Assembly (NCBI GenBank): GCA_036274075.1
Contig: DASUGK010000081.1
Span: 1-26,365 of the forward strand
DNA from: CADEED01 sp036274075
Lineage (GTDB): Bacteria > Pseudomonadota > Gammaproteobacteria > Steroidobacterales > Steroidobacteraceae
Reading direction: 5' to 3'
Length of the DNA stretch: 26,365 nucleotides
Shown here: piece by piece, positions 7,384-15,293 of the stretch
Layout: every line of letters begins with the position of its first letter
Numbering within the stretch: the first letter of the stretch is position 1
Program-made: the position numbers and the translations under genes
The notes under the pieces: model-generated
What the model saw: the letters and a program-made list of their open reading frames with translations, nothing else
Databases searched by the model: none
Told to the model about the DNA's origin: nothing

Positions 7384-8787
7384 TCAGGCTTGCTTGGCGG
7401 ATCGCCAGCCTTCGGCGTAGGTGTCGCGCACCACGCGCGAGTAGGGGACCGGCGAGATCGTCACGCGCACTTCGAGTTGCTTGTGGCGCTCGACGGTGCT
7501 CTTGCGGGTGCCGCCGTTCTCTTCGCCCCACACCAGCGTCATCTCTTCGCCGACCTGGATGTTCGGATCGACGATGCCCAGCGACAGCGCGGTGCGCTCG
7601 TTGTAGCTGTAGCCGCCGAACATCGAGAAGCCGACCGTCCTGCCGTTCTTGACTATCTTGTCGAACGTCGAGGACGCGTAGTTGGCATTCGGCAGGTCGA
7701 AGAACTTGTAGTGATCCTGTCCCGGATGGAACAGCGAGGCATAGATCTTCGCCATGTCGTCCGGATGCCAGGCGAACGTGACCTTCTTGCGATGCGGCTT
7801 GTCGGCGATCTTCTTGAGCGCATCGGCGCCGATGAAGTCGTGGTCGAACTTGACGAACGGGCCATAGCCGAGTTCGTACGGGTTGACGTAGTAGTCCTCG
7901 ATGTTGTCGCTGACGAAGCTGCCGGCAATGGAACCCGTGGCCTCGTAGCCGTTCGCGGGCAGCCACTCGCGGTACTTCTTCATGCTGTCGCGCGTGTACA
8001 CGCCGGGCAGCGGCGAGGGAATCCAGCCCGATTCCAGCGTGTTCGACGCGTAGGCGCGCGAACCCACCGGCACGATGCCGAACTCGCGGCCCTGCTCGAG
8101 GATGTACTCGCGGATCTCGGCGGCCTGCTCGTACGGGCCCCAGATCTCGAGACCCGGCGCGCCGGCCATGCCGTGCCGCAGGCAGCGCACCTTGCGGCCC
8201 TTGATGTTGATGGTGTCCATCGTGAAGAACTTCACGTCGGGGATCGGGCCGCCGTTGAGCTTGTCGAGGATTTGCTTCGCGTTCGGACCCTGGATCTGGT
8301 AGCGGTAGTGTCGCCGCGACACGGCCCTGCCGTACGCGTGCGAGGGCGAGCGGTCGTCGCGGATGAAATCCACCTTGAAGCCGCCGGTTTCGCAGTGGAA
8401 CTGCAGCCAGTTCACCGTGGGCGCGCGGCCGACGAACAGCAGTTCGTCCTTGTCGAGGTGGAACAGGATGCCGTCACCGATGACGAACCCGTCGTAGCTC
8501 GTCGGCACCATCTGCTTGGCGCGATTCACCGGGAAGTTGGCGAAGCTGTTGATGGTGGTGTAGCTGCAGAGTTTGAGGGCGTCGGGCCCCTTGATCGTGA
8601 GCTCCGCCATGTGGTGCGACTGGTCGAACAGCACGGCGGTGTCGCGCCATGCGCGCTGTTCGTCGCGCCAGTTGCTGAACTCGCTCGGGACCACCGGGTA
8701 CACGTACGCGCCGATCTGCGAATTCCGCAGCATGTTGACGGTGTTTCCGGCGGCCTTGAGCACGCCTTCGAGATTCTGCTGAGCCAT
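7384..8787 (-). CDS. LigM/DesA-type tetrahydrofolate-dependent aromatic O-demethylase
   Basis: A 467-residue soluble protein of the GcvT/aminomethyltransferase fold. It matches LigM (vanillate and 3-O-methylgallate) and DesA (syringate) O-demethylases in length and layout. These enzymes pass the aromatic methoxy methyl group to tetrahydrofolate. Recognisable segments include AVLFDQSHHMAELTIKGPDA near residues 52-71, the FVGRAPTVNWLQ region near 117-128, GAPGLEIWGP near 211-220, and the C-terminal domain EEMTLVWGEENGG. CAGGGGAC precedes the ATG. The gene stands alone on the minus strand and is followed by hairpins. No ring-cleavage or folate-recycling gene is near it in the window. Vanillate- or syringate-type activity is inferred; DmdA-like or plain GcvT-like activity is a less likely alternative. 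Confidence 0.82.
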   Translation of the reverse strand: MAQQNLEGVLKAAGNTVNMLRNSQIGAYVYPVVPSEFSNWRDEQRAWRDTAVLFDQSHHMAELTIKGPDALKLCSYTTINSFANFPVNRAKQMVPTSYDGFVIGDGILFHLDKDELLFVGRAPTVNWLQFHCETGGFKVDFIRDDRSPSHAYGRAVSRRHYRYQIQGPNAKQILDKLNGGPIPDVKFFTMDTINIKGRKVRCLRHGMAGAPGLEIWGPYEQAAEIREYILEQGREFGIVPVGSRAYASNTLESGWIPSPLPGVYTRDSMKKYREWLPANGYEATGSIAGSFVSDNIEDYYVNPYELGYGPFVKFDHDFIGADALKKIADKPHRKKVTFAWHPDDMAKIYASLFHPGQDHYKFFDLPNANYASSTFDKIVKNGRTVGFSMFGGYSYNERTALSLGIVDPNIQVGEEMTLVWGEENGGTRKSTVERHKQLEVRVTISPVPYSRVVRDTYAEGWRSAKQA

Positions 8788-9243
8788 GAAAATAGTCCCC
8801 TGCTTTTACTGACGCGAATGGTCGATAAACCGAGGGGTTACGTCTCGTCCGTGAGTGAAACCGCTCTGGACTGAACAAGAATCCGGGTTTTCGCATGGCG
8901 AATTTGCCACACGAATTGTTGCTATTTGCGCGGCATTTCCCGGGCTTGACGGAACGGCGCCGGGAGGGCCGGCGACGCCAGTGGTTCACGTGCTGGCAGC
9001 GGCTTGGGTATTCGCGGGAGCGGAATGTCCCGGTGCCGGCCGCCGCAAAGTAGATAGGCGCCGGGCGTGATCCCGGGATGCAGTTGGTGCATATTCTGCG
9101 TTCCAGCGGGGCGATTCCACGGCCCGCGCTCGACAGGCCGGCTGATCTCCGCGGCGCGGCCGCCGCTGGCCGCCCATGTTGTCGAAATCCCCGGCTGACA
9201 CTCCGGGGGCGCGCGCCGACTTGCCAGATTCCGGCGGCAATCC
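8788..9243. other. Gene-poor intergenic stretch, probable O-demethylase promoter region
   Basis: These 456 bases hold no reading frame with recognisable protein similarity on either strand. The first 100 bases are A+T-richer than the surroundings and must contain the minus-strand promoter of the O-demethylase gene. I could not place convincing -35 and -10 boxes. The rest is GC-rich and may be decayed sequence leading into the regulator remnant. Confidence 0.4.
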
Positions 9244-9351
9244 GGTAACCTGCAGCTGCGATTCGACGCGTTCGAGCTGGACGAGGCCGACGCGCGCCTG
9301 AGGCGCGAGGGCAAGCCGGTGCCGCTCGCGCCCAAGGTCTTCGGGGTGTGA
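9244..9351 (+). pseudogene. Remnant of an OmpR/CadC-type winged-helix regulator N-terminus
   Basis: In one plus-strand frame this stretch reads LRFDAFELDEADARLRREG and continues KPVPLAPKVFGV before a TGA at 9349-9351. It matches the opening beta-strands and first helix of Trans_reg_C winged-helix domains, whose usual form is FxFxxFELDxxxxxLRRxGxPVxLxPKVFDLL. The frame stops just where the family's helix continues, and there is no in-frame ATG upstream. Nothing in the next 130 bases resumes the homology. It therefore looks like the broken end of a CadC-like regulator (often followed by TPR repeats) left by deletion. Confidence 0.5.
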
Positions 9352-9431
9352 CGCGGCCAGCCCGCGATACATGGAAACCGCGAAAATGCACCTGGCGCCG
9401 GGCCTGCGTGGGAGGTGCGAAGTAGCTAGAA

Positions 9432-9449
9432 GCGGCCGCCATCGGCCGC
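9432..9449. other. Small hairpin upstream of the DUF3237 gene
   Basis: GCGGCCG and CGGCCGC form a seven-base-pair stem with the loop CCAT, about 30 bases before the start of the DUF3237 gene. It could end upstream transcription or sit in the 5' leader. There is no T-run. The ribosome site GGAGG lies downstream at 9474-9478. Confidence 0.35.
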
Positions 9450-9481
9450 ACCTCGAGTAGCATGCGAGGCCTGGAGGTCAC

Positions 9482-10021
9482 ATGAAGACACATGTATGGC
9501 TGACATTGGCGGCGGTCTTCGCTGCAACGCACGCGGCACCTGCGCCGGCCGCCGATCAACCCCCGCTGTTGCACACCGACTTCGCATTCGAGGCTCGCGT
9601 CAAGGTGGACAAGCCCTTGGTCATCGGCGAGAGCTCGCATGGCTTGCGGCGCATCGTGCCGATCCTGGGTGGGCCAGTGGAAGGCCCGCTGCTCAGGGGT
9701 AACGTCGTCGCCGGCGGCGCCGATTGGCAATACGTGCGACCCGACGGCGCATGGGAATTGCTCGCGAAGTACACGCTGCAAACCCACGACGGCGTACTCA
9801 TCCTGGTCGAGAATCGAGGCGTGCGCTACGGCAAGCCCGAAATCATGGAGCGGCTCGCGAAGGGAGAGAAGGTGGACCCCGCCGAAATCTACTGTCGCAC
9901 CATGGCGACCTTCGAGGCGCCGCGCGGCAGCAAGTACGAGTGGATGAACCACACGATGTTCGTCGGCAGTGTCGAACGCCAGCCAGACGCCGCCATCGTC
10001 CGCTTCTACAAGGTCGACTAG
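9482..10021 (+). CDS. Exported DUF3237 (UPF0311) protein
   Basis: A 179-residue protein with a cleavable signal peptide (about residues 1-24, ending APAPAA). The mature part is a single DUF3237 domain, seen in GLRRIVPILGGPVEGPLL, GGADWQYVRPDG, the DGVLILVENRGVRYG strand pair, and the C-terminal MNHTMFVGSVER. The domain forms a beta-barrel of unknown biochemical role. Family members often lie near aromatic or steroid catabolism genes. GGAGG sits four bases before the ATG. The thioesterase gene starts two bases after the stop, so the pair is surely co-transcribed. Family assignment is firm; the function is not known. Confidence 0.85.
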   Translation: MKTHVWLTLAAVFAATHAAPAPAADQPPLLHTDFAFEARVKVDKPLVIGESSHGLRRIVPILGGPVEGPLLRGNVVAGGADWQYVRPDGAWELLAKYTLQTHDGVLILVENRGVRYGKPEIMERLAKGEKVDPAEIYCRTMATFEAPRGSKYEWMNHTMFVGSVERQPDAAIVRFYKVD

Positions 10022-10023
10022 CC

Positions 10024-10491
10024 ATGGACCAGAACCCCGTTACCTACCGTGGCATGGTCCACCAATGGCACTGCGACCACATGGGCCACATGAACGTCAT
10101 GTGGTACGTCGGGAAATTCGACGAGGCTACCTGGAACCTCGGCGCGATGATGGGCATGACCTCGCAGTACCTGAAGGAGACGCAGCGTGGCATGGCGGCG
10201 GTGGAGCAGCGGATTTCCTACCGGCGCGAGGCGCTGGTGGGTGACGTCATCGCGGTGCGTTCGGCGGTGCTCGAGATGCGGCGGAAATCGGTGCGCTTCG
10301 TGCACGAGATGTTCCGCGGCGACGGTGGCGATCACCTCGCGACCATGATCGCGATCGGCGTGCACATCGACACGGTCGCGCGCAAGTCGGTGCAGTTCGA
10401 GCCGCACATCGCCGCGAAGACGCAGTCCATGCTCGTCGACCAGCCGGACCGTTGGCACGAGTGGCCGCCGAAGCAGTCCTGGCTCGCATGA
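10024..10491 (+). CDS. Hotdog-fold acyl-CoA thioesterase
   Basis: A 155-residue protein of the 4-hydroxybenzoyl-CoA thioesterase/YbgC-like hotdog family. The N-terminal motif HCDHMGHMNVMWYVGKFDEA (about residues 15-34) holds the Asp-His-x-x-His-Met-Asn...Tyr pattern of the catalytic helix. A following strand, RISYRREALVGDVIAVRS, fits the central sheet. It would hydrolyse an acyl-CoA thioester in the cytoplasm; acyl chain unknown. I chose the ATG at 10024, two bases after the DUF3237 stop. The frame stays open further upstream, but only across the DUF3237 gene. Length is normal for the family. Confidence 0.85.
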   Translation: MDQNPVTYRGMVHQWHCDHMGHMNVMWYVGKFDEATWNLGAMMGMTSQYLKETQRGMAAVEQRISYRREALVGDVIAVRSAVLEMRRKSVRFVHEMFRGDGGDHLATMIAIGVHIDTVARKSVQFEPHIAAKTQSMLVDQPDRWHEWPPKQSWLA

Positions 10492-10536
10492 TGACATCTG
10501 CACACTGTTGGAGTGCTAGCATTCTGCTTGTCTTGA

Positions 10537-10550
10537 TTTCAGAGCTGAAA
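10537..10550. promoter_or_regulatory. Near-palindrome upstream of the arabinofuranosidase gene
   Basis: TTTCAG, two bases, then CTGAAA lies 24 bases before the GH51 start, in an A+T-rich patch between two GC-rich genes. This suits an operator or a small leader hairpin. No regulator gene for arabinose or xylose use is present nearby to test the idea against. Confidence 0.35.
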
Positions 10551-10573
10551 ATCGCGGTGAACGTGGAGGCGAC

Positions 10574-12139
10574 ATGAGGCAGGGGATGAAGAGGCGGGCG
10601 TCATGGATGGGATGCGGCCTGCTGGCCGTGCTGGGCGGCAATGTGCTGGCGCAGGGAAGCGTCGAGGTGGCGGTGACCATTCGCGCCGACCAGCCCGGCC
10701 CGGTCATCAATCCCAATATCTATGGCCAGTTCGCCGAGCACCTGGGCGCCGGCATCTACGAAGGCGTGTGGGTGGGCGAGAAGTCGACCATCCCCAACAC
10801 CAACGGCTATCGCAACGACGTGATTGCCGCGCTGAAGGCGCTCAAGGTGCCGGTGGTGCGCTGGCCCGGCGGCTGCTTCGCCGACGAATACCACTGGCGC
10901 GACGGCATCGGCCCGCGCGAGAAACGCCCGGTGAAGGTCAATACACACTGGGGCGGCGTGCCCGAGACCAACGAGTTCGGCACGCACGAGTTCATGACCT
11001 TCGCCGAGTTGATCGGCACCAAGGTGTACATCAGCGGCAACGTGGGCTCCGGCAGCCCGCAGGAAATGGCCGACTGGATGGAATACATGACCTCCAACAC
11101 GGTCTCGACGCTGGCGAACGAGCGCCGCAAGAACGGCCGCGACCAGCCCTGGGAAGTGCATTACTTCGGCATCGGCAACGAGACCTGGGGTTGCGGCGGC
11201 AACATGCGGCCCGAGTACTACGCCGACCTGTTCCGGCAGTACGCCACCTACGTGAAGGCGCCGCGCGGGCATCGCCCGAAGATCGTGGCCAGCGGCGGCC
11301 ACGACGAGGGCACGCGCTGGGTGGAGGTCCTCACCACCATGGTCCAGCGCGACATGGACGCGATCTCGCATCACTACTACACCACGCCCACCGGCGTGTG
11401 GGCGAAGAAGGGCAACTCGCTCGGATTTCCCGAAAGCGAATGGATCTCCACGCTGGCCAACACACTGAAGATCGACCAGTTCATCTCCAGCAACGAAGCC
11501 ATCCTCGAGAAGAACGATCCGCAGAACAAAGTGGCGTTCTACGTCGACGAGTGGGGTACCTGGTACGCGCCCGAGCCGGGCCGCGAACCGGGGTTCCTCT
11601 GGCAGCAGAACAGCCTGCGCGATGCGCTGGTCGCGGCGCTCAATTTCCACGTGTTCCATGCACACGCGAAACGCGTGCAGATGGCCAACATCGCGCAGAT
11701 GGTCAACGTGCTGCAGGCCATGATCCTCACGGATGGGCCGCGCATGACGCTGACGCCGACCTACCATGCCTTCCAGATGTACATCCCGTTCCAGGGCGCG
11801 ACGTTCCTGCCGACGGAAATCCAGGCGCCGAAGTACGCACTGGACAACGTGGGCGTGCCGTCGGTGAGCGTCACCGCCGCGCGCGACACGGCCGGGAAAC
11901 TGCAGGTCGGCCTCGTCAATCTCGATCCGAAGCGTGAAGCCACGGTCACTCTGGGCACGTCGGGCGCGGAGGCGAAGAGCGCCACGGGCCGCGTGCTCAC
12001 GGCGAAAGCCATGGATGCGCACAACACCTTCGACGCACCCGAGGCCGTCAAGCCGGCGCCGATCAGCGCGAAGCGCTCCGGCGGCAAGCTGGTGGTCAAG
12101 CTGCCGCCGAAGTCGGTGGCGGTGCTCGAACTTCGTTAG
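10574..12139 (+). CDS. Secreted GH51 alpha-L-arabinofuranosidase
   Basis: A 521-residue glycoside hydrolase family 51 enzyme with a signal peptide (residues 1-27, ending NVLAQ), so it acts in the periplasm or outside the cell. The barrel opens with GQFAEHLGAGIYEGVW (51-66). It contains VVRWPGGCFADEYHWRD (94-110), the acid/base Glu203 in GIGNETWG, and the likely nucleophile Glu326 in YVDEWGTWY. The C-terminal 100 residues form the usual beta-sandwich ending KSVAVLELR. GH51 enzymes release terminal arabinose from arabinoxylan and arabinan. GGAGG at 10565-10569 supports the ATG at 10574; an ATG at 10586 is possible. Many GH51 enzymes are cytoplasmic, so the export signal is notable. It is functionally linked to the acetyl xylan esterase at the left edge. 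Confidence 0.93.
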   Translation: MRQGMKRRASWMGCGLLAVLGGNVLAQGSVEVAVTIRADQPGPVINPNIYGQFAEHLGAGIYEGVWVGEKSTIPNTNGYRNDVIAALKALKVPVVRWPGGCFADEYHWRDGIGPREKRPVKVNTHWGGVPETNEFGTHEFMTFAELIGTKVYISGNVGSGSPQEMADWMEYMTSNTVSTLANERRKNGRDQPWEVHYFGIGNETWGCGGNMRPEYYADLFRQYATYVKAPRGHRPKIVASGGHDEGTRWVEVLTTMVQRDMDAISHHYYTTPTGVWAKKGNSLGFPESEWISTLANTLKIDQFISSNEAILEKNDPQNKVAFYVDEWGTWYAPEPGREPGFLWQQNSLRDALVAALNFHVFHAHAKRVQMANIAQMVNVLQAMILTDGPRMTLTPTYHAFQMYIPFQGATFLPTEIQAPKYALDNVGVPSVSVTAARDTAGKLQVGLVNLDPKREATVTLGTSGAEAKSATGRVLTAKAMDAHNTFDAPEAVKPAPISAKRSGGKLVVKLPPKSVAVLELR

Positions 12140-12151
12140 ACCATATCTGAT

Positions 12152-12179
12152 GGCGCCGGGGCCGCGGGGCGCCGGCGCC
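12152..12179. terminator. GC-rich hairpin after the arabinofuranosidase gene
   Basis: GGCGCCGG (12152-12159) and CCGGCGCC (12172-12179) form an eight-base-pair stem with a 12-base loop, 12 bases after the GH51 stop and 41 before the kinase start. There is no T-run, so intrinsic termination is uncertain. It may reduce read-through or protect the 3' end. Confidence 0.4.
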
Positions 12180-12220
12180 GGAAGTTGTCCGGCGAGGCGG
12201 GGCGGGCGCAAGATCCGCCG

Positions 12221-14647
12221 ATGGAATCGGACGTCACGAGCGTACTGCGAGCGGCGACCGCGCCTTGGTCGCCGTGGACGGCGATCCGCTCGCGCCCGGC
12301 GCGCGTGGTGCTGGGTTCTGGCGCATTCCTGCTGGCGTATGCCGTCGCCTATCACTTCGGCATGGCATTCAGCCCCTCGGTGTCGGCGCCATTCTGGTTT
12401 CCCGACTCGGTGCTGCTGTGTGCGCTGCTGTGCACGCCGGCCAGGTGGTGGTGGCTGTTGCTGCTGGCGACGCTGCCCATCCGGGTGGCGCTGATCACCC
12501 CGCCCGACCTGCCGTGGTGGTTCATCGTCGGCGTGTATCTCAATGACTGCGCGAAGGGGGTGATCGCGGCGCTGTTGCTCAAGCGGGTACTCGCGGATCC
12601 CATCCGCCTCAATTCCATGCGCGACCTCGGGTTCTACTGCCTGTTCGCGGTGGCACTGGTCCCCTTGATGAGCGCCCTGGGCGGCGCCGCGGCGCGCAGC
12701 GCGCTCGGGCACCCCTTCTGGGCGAGTGGCGAGCAATGGCTGCTCGGCAATGCGATGGCCCATCTCATCGTCACGCCGATACTTTTCTACTGGGTGCTGC
12801 GACCACCGAACCCGGCGACCTTCAGTGCCACCAGGGTCATCGAGGCCGGTGCGCTCGGTATCGGCCTTGTAGTGACGTTGTCGCTGGCCTTCGAGCAGGA
12901 GATGCGCCCGCACGACTTCGGCGAGACGCGCTACTACGCGCCGGTGCCATTCATGGTGTGGGCGGCGATCCGTTTCCGCATGCACGGCGCCACCGCGGCG
13001 GTGGCGCTGCTGACCATGTTCGCGCTCGATGCCGCCCTCGATCGCTCCGGCACTTTCGCCGATGCCTCGGCGGCGGAAGTTTCCAGCCGCCTGCAGCACT
13101 TCCTGCTGTTGCGCGCGGCGCCGCTGTACCTCGCGGCCGTGCTCATCGAGCAATGGAGCCGTGTCAGCGATTCGCTGCGCGACAGCGAGCGGCGGTTCCG
13201 CATCATCGCCGACCAGGCGCCCATGATGATGTGGAGCTCGGATACGGCGGCGGGCTGTGAGTTCGCGAACCAGCGCTGGCTGGATTTCACGGGCACCACG
13301 CTCGCGGAGAACCTGGGCCAGGGCTGGTCGAAGTCGGTGCATCCCGACGACGTGCGCCGCACTTACGATTACTACCTCAAGCATTTCCACGCGCGTGCGC
13401 CGGTGGAAATGGACTACCGCGCACGGCGCCACGACGGCGAATACCGCTGGATCAACGTGCGCGGCACGCCACGTTTCGGTGCGGACGGCGAATTCATGGG
13501 CTACATTGGCTCGGCCACCGACGTGACCGAGCAGCGCGAGCGCGAGGCGGCGCTCAAGCGCAGCGAGGCACTGTATCGCGACGTGGTCGACAGCCAGGCC
13601 GCGTTCGTCTGCCGGTTGCTGCCCGATGCCACGCTGACCTTCGTGAACTCGGCGTTCTGCCAGTTGCTGGGCCGCAAGCGCGGCGAGTTGTTAGGCGGCA
13701 ATTTCGTCGACCTGCTGCCGCCGGCAGGTCGTGCCGCCGCGCGCGAAGCCGTCGCGCAGGCCAGCTCCGGGGCCGGGCGCGCCAGCTGGGAATGCGAGGT
13801 GGCGGGTCCCGACGGGGTGCGTGGCTGGCAGAGCTGGGTGTGCCATGTCATCGAAAGCGCCCCCGGCGAGGCGCGCGAGATCCAGGCCATCGGCTACGAC
13901 ATCACCGATCGCAAGCGCGCCGAGGAAGCCGGCAGGCAGCTGGCGCACGCGGCGCGTTTCGCCGTGGTCGGAGAGTTGACCGCGATGGTGGCGCACGAAG
14001 TCAACCAGCCGCTTTGCGCCATCCTGAGCAACGCCGAGGCGGCCGAGATCATGCTGCGCTCCGATACGCCGCCGCTCGACGAGCTGCGGAACATCCTGGC
14101 CGACATCCGCCAGGACGACCTGCGTGCGGACGCGGCCATCCGCAGCATCCGCTCGCTGGTGCACCGGCGCGAATTCCGGCCCGGCCCGGTGGACCTGGCG
14201 GAGACCCTCGATCACGTCATGAGGCTGATGGCCGGAGACGCGTTGCATCGGCGCGTGAACCTGCGCCGGGACGTGGCGCCAGGATTGCAGCCGGTGGTCG
14301 GCGATCGCTCGCACCTGGAGCAGCTGATGGTGATCCTGATGGTCAATGCCATGGATGCCATGAAGGAAACGCCGGAGCCCACGCGCCAGGTGCTGATCAC
14401 GGTGCGCAACGCCGGTGAATCGCTGGTGGAAGTCGCGGTGCGGGATTTCGGCCATGGCATCGCGGCGGAAAACATGCCACAGCTGTTCGATTCGCTGTTC
14501 ACCACCAAGCCCGAGGGCATGGGCCTGGGTCTGGCGATCGCACGCACGATCGTCGCGGCGCACGGTGGGCGGATCTGGGCGGAGAACGCGCCCGGTGGCG
14601 GCGCCATCTTCCGCTTCACGCTGCGCGCCAGTCCGAGTCGGTCCTAG
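12221..14647 (+). CDS. MASE1-PAS-PAS sensor histidine kinase (orphan)
   Basis: An 808-residue membrane sensor kinase. Residues 20-310 hold about eight hydrophobic segments of a MASE1 sensing domain, including the family-like APFWFPDSVLL. Two PAS domains follow (about 320-438 and 448-566). The first ends in GYIGSATDVTEQ and the second in GYDITDRKRAEE. The phosphoacceptor is His592 in MVAHEVNQPL, an HEVNQP box like those of FixL/DctB kinases. The ATPase domain has the N-box Asn709, DFGHG (742-746) and GMGLGLA (766-772). I chose the first ATG; a TTG at 12185 would add 12 residues. No response regulator lies in the window, so its partner and signal are unknown. MASE1 suggests a small-molecule signal and PAS a redox, gas or ligand input. 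Confidence 0.9.
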   Translation: MESDVTSVLRAATAPWSPWTAIRSRPARVVLGSGAFLLAYAVAYHFGMAFSPSVSAPFWFPDSVLLCALLCTPARWWWLLLLATLPIRVALITPPDLPWWFIVGVYLNDCAKGVIAALLLKRVLADPIRLNSMRDLGFYCLFAVALVPLMSALGGAAARSALGHPFWASGEQWLLGNAMAHLIVTPILFYWVLRPPNPATFSATRVIEAGALGIGLVVTLSLAFEQEMRPHDFGETRYYAPVPFMVWAAIRFRMHGATAAVALLTMFALDAALDRSGTFADASAAEVSSRLQHFLLLRAAPLYLAAVLIEQWSRVSDSLRDSERRFRIIADQAPMMMWSSDTAAGCEFANQRWLDFTGTTLAENLGQGWSKSVHPDDVRRTYDYYLKHFHARAPVEMDYRARRHDGEYRWINVRGTPRFGADGEFMGYIGSATDVTEQREREAALKRSEALYRDVVDSQAAFVCRLLPDATLTFVNSAFCQLLGRKRGELLGGNFVDLLPPAGRAAAREAVAQASSGAGRASWECEVAGPDGVRGWQSWVCHVIESAPGEAREIQAIGYDITDRKRAEEAGRQLAHAARFAVVGELTAMVAHEVNQPLCAILSNAEAAEIMLRSDTPPLDELRNILADIRQDDLRADAAIRSIRSLVHRREFRPGPVDLAETLDHVMRLMAGDALHRRVNLRRDVAPGLQPVVGDRSHLEQLMVILMVNAMDAMKETPEPTRQVLITVRNAGESLVEVAVRDFGHGIAAENMPQLFDSLFTTKPEGMGLGLAIARTIVAAHGGRIWAENAPGGGAIFRFTLRASPSRS

Positions 14648-14720
14648 GTCCGATGTCGGCGCTGCCTGCGCTGACGTACAAGACGATTTTCCGCGGCGCA
14701 ACGGTCGCAGGGAGGTCGCC

Positions 14721-15293
14721 ATGAAATACCGGAATATCATCGCGGGCGCGATGTGCGCCGCGCTGGCCACGTCGACATTCGCTCAAACTACCCCGGCCCC
14801 CGCTCCCGCGCCGAATCCGTCGTCGCTGGCGAATTCCGTCGGCCTCATGGTCTATCCGGGCAAGGGCCAGGATGCAGGCCAGCAGGCCATGGACGAAGTG
14901 GAGTGCTACAACTCTTCGAAGGCGCAGTCGGGCTACGATCCCGCGAATCCGCCGCCGACGGCCACGGTCGCTGCCGCACCGCCGCCGCCGCCGCCTCCCG
15001 CGGGCTCACGCGTGCGCGGAGCCGCGCGCGGTGCTGCCGCCGGTGCGGTGGTGGGCGAAATCGCCAACAACGATGCGGATGAAGGCGCCCGGGCTGGCGC
15101 GGCCGCGGGTGTGGTAGTTGCCGGAAGCCGCAATCGCCAGGCCCGTCGCGCGAACGAGGCGGCTGCCCAGCAGGCGACGCAGCAGGCCCAGGCGCAGGCC
15201 GATCAGGCCAACGCGGCCAACGCCGCGGCGCGCGAGAAATTCAGGAGCGGCATGAGCGCCTGCCTGACGGCGAAGGGTTACGCCGTCAAGTAG
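14721..15293 (+). CDS. Exported glycine-zipper protein with Ala/Gln-rich C-terminus
   Basis: A 190-residue protein with a signal peptide (residues 1-21, ending STFA). A central proline run precedes a glycine-zipper region, GAARGAAAGAVVGEIANN, followed by GARAGAAAGVVVAGS, which in relatives inserts in or packs against the outer membrane. The C-terminal third is a charged, alanine- and glutamine-rich helix, likely coiled coil. It ends in FRSGMSACLTAKGYAVK, with a cysteine that could pair with the one in VECYNSSK. GGGAGG at 14710-14715 supports the start. Related proteins are common in Xanthomonadales as unnamed envelope proteins. Its stop overlaps the convergent MltF-like gene by eight bases. 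Exact function unknown. Confidence 0.75.
   Translation: MKYRNIIAGAMCAALATSTFAQTTPAPAPAPNPSSLANSVGLMVYPGKGQDAGQQAMDEVECYNSSKAQSGYDPANPPPTATVAAAPPPPPPPAGSRVRGAARGAAAGAVVGEIANNDADEGARAGAAAGVVVAGSRNRQARRANEAAAQQATQQAQAQADQANAANAAAREKFRSGMSACLTAKGYAVK

Noticed and set aside
7390..8874. 494-codon plus-strand frame over the O-demethylase gene
   Set aside because: It is a mirror of the O-demethylase gene, whose protein has recognisable family segments. The plus-strand product has none.
9499..10491. Longer version of the thioesterase starting at 9724
   Set aside because: The upstream part lies entirely within the DUF3237 gene in another frame and reads as Arg-rich shadow. The hotdog domain begins just after 10024.
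10601..13432. Very long open frame (943 codons) on the minus strand
   Set aside because: It lies across the GH51 and kinase genes, which have clear domains on the plus strand. Its product is His/Arg-rich and low in complexity, as expected from the complement of GC-rich genes.
3823..13698. CCGCCTAACAAC (3823-3834) and its inverse GTTGTTAGGCGG (13687-13698), which resemble integron attC core words
   Set aside because: Both lie inside genes and encode a Leu-Leu-Gly-Gly stretch with a rare TTA codon. They are nearly 10 kb apart, with no integrase, no cassette layout and no attC-like folding between them.
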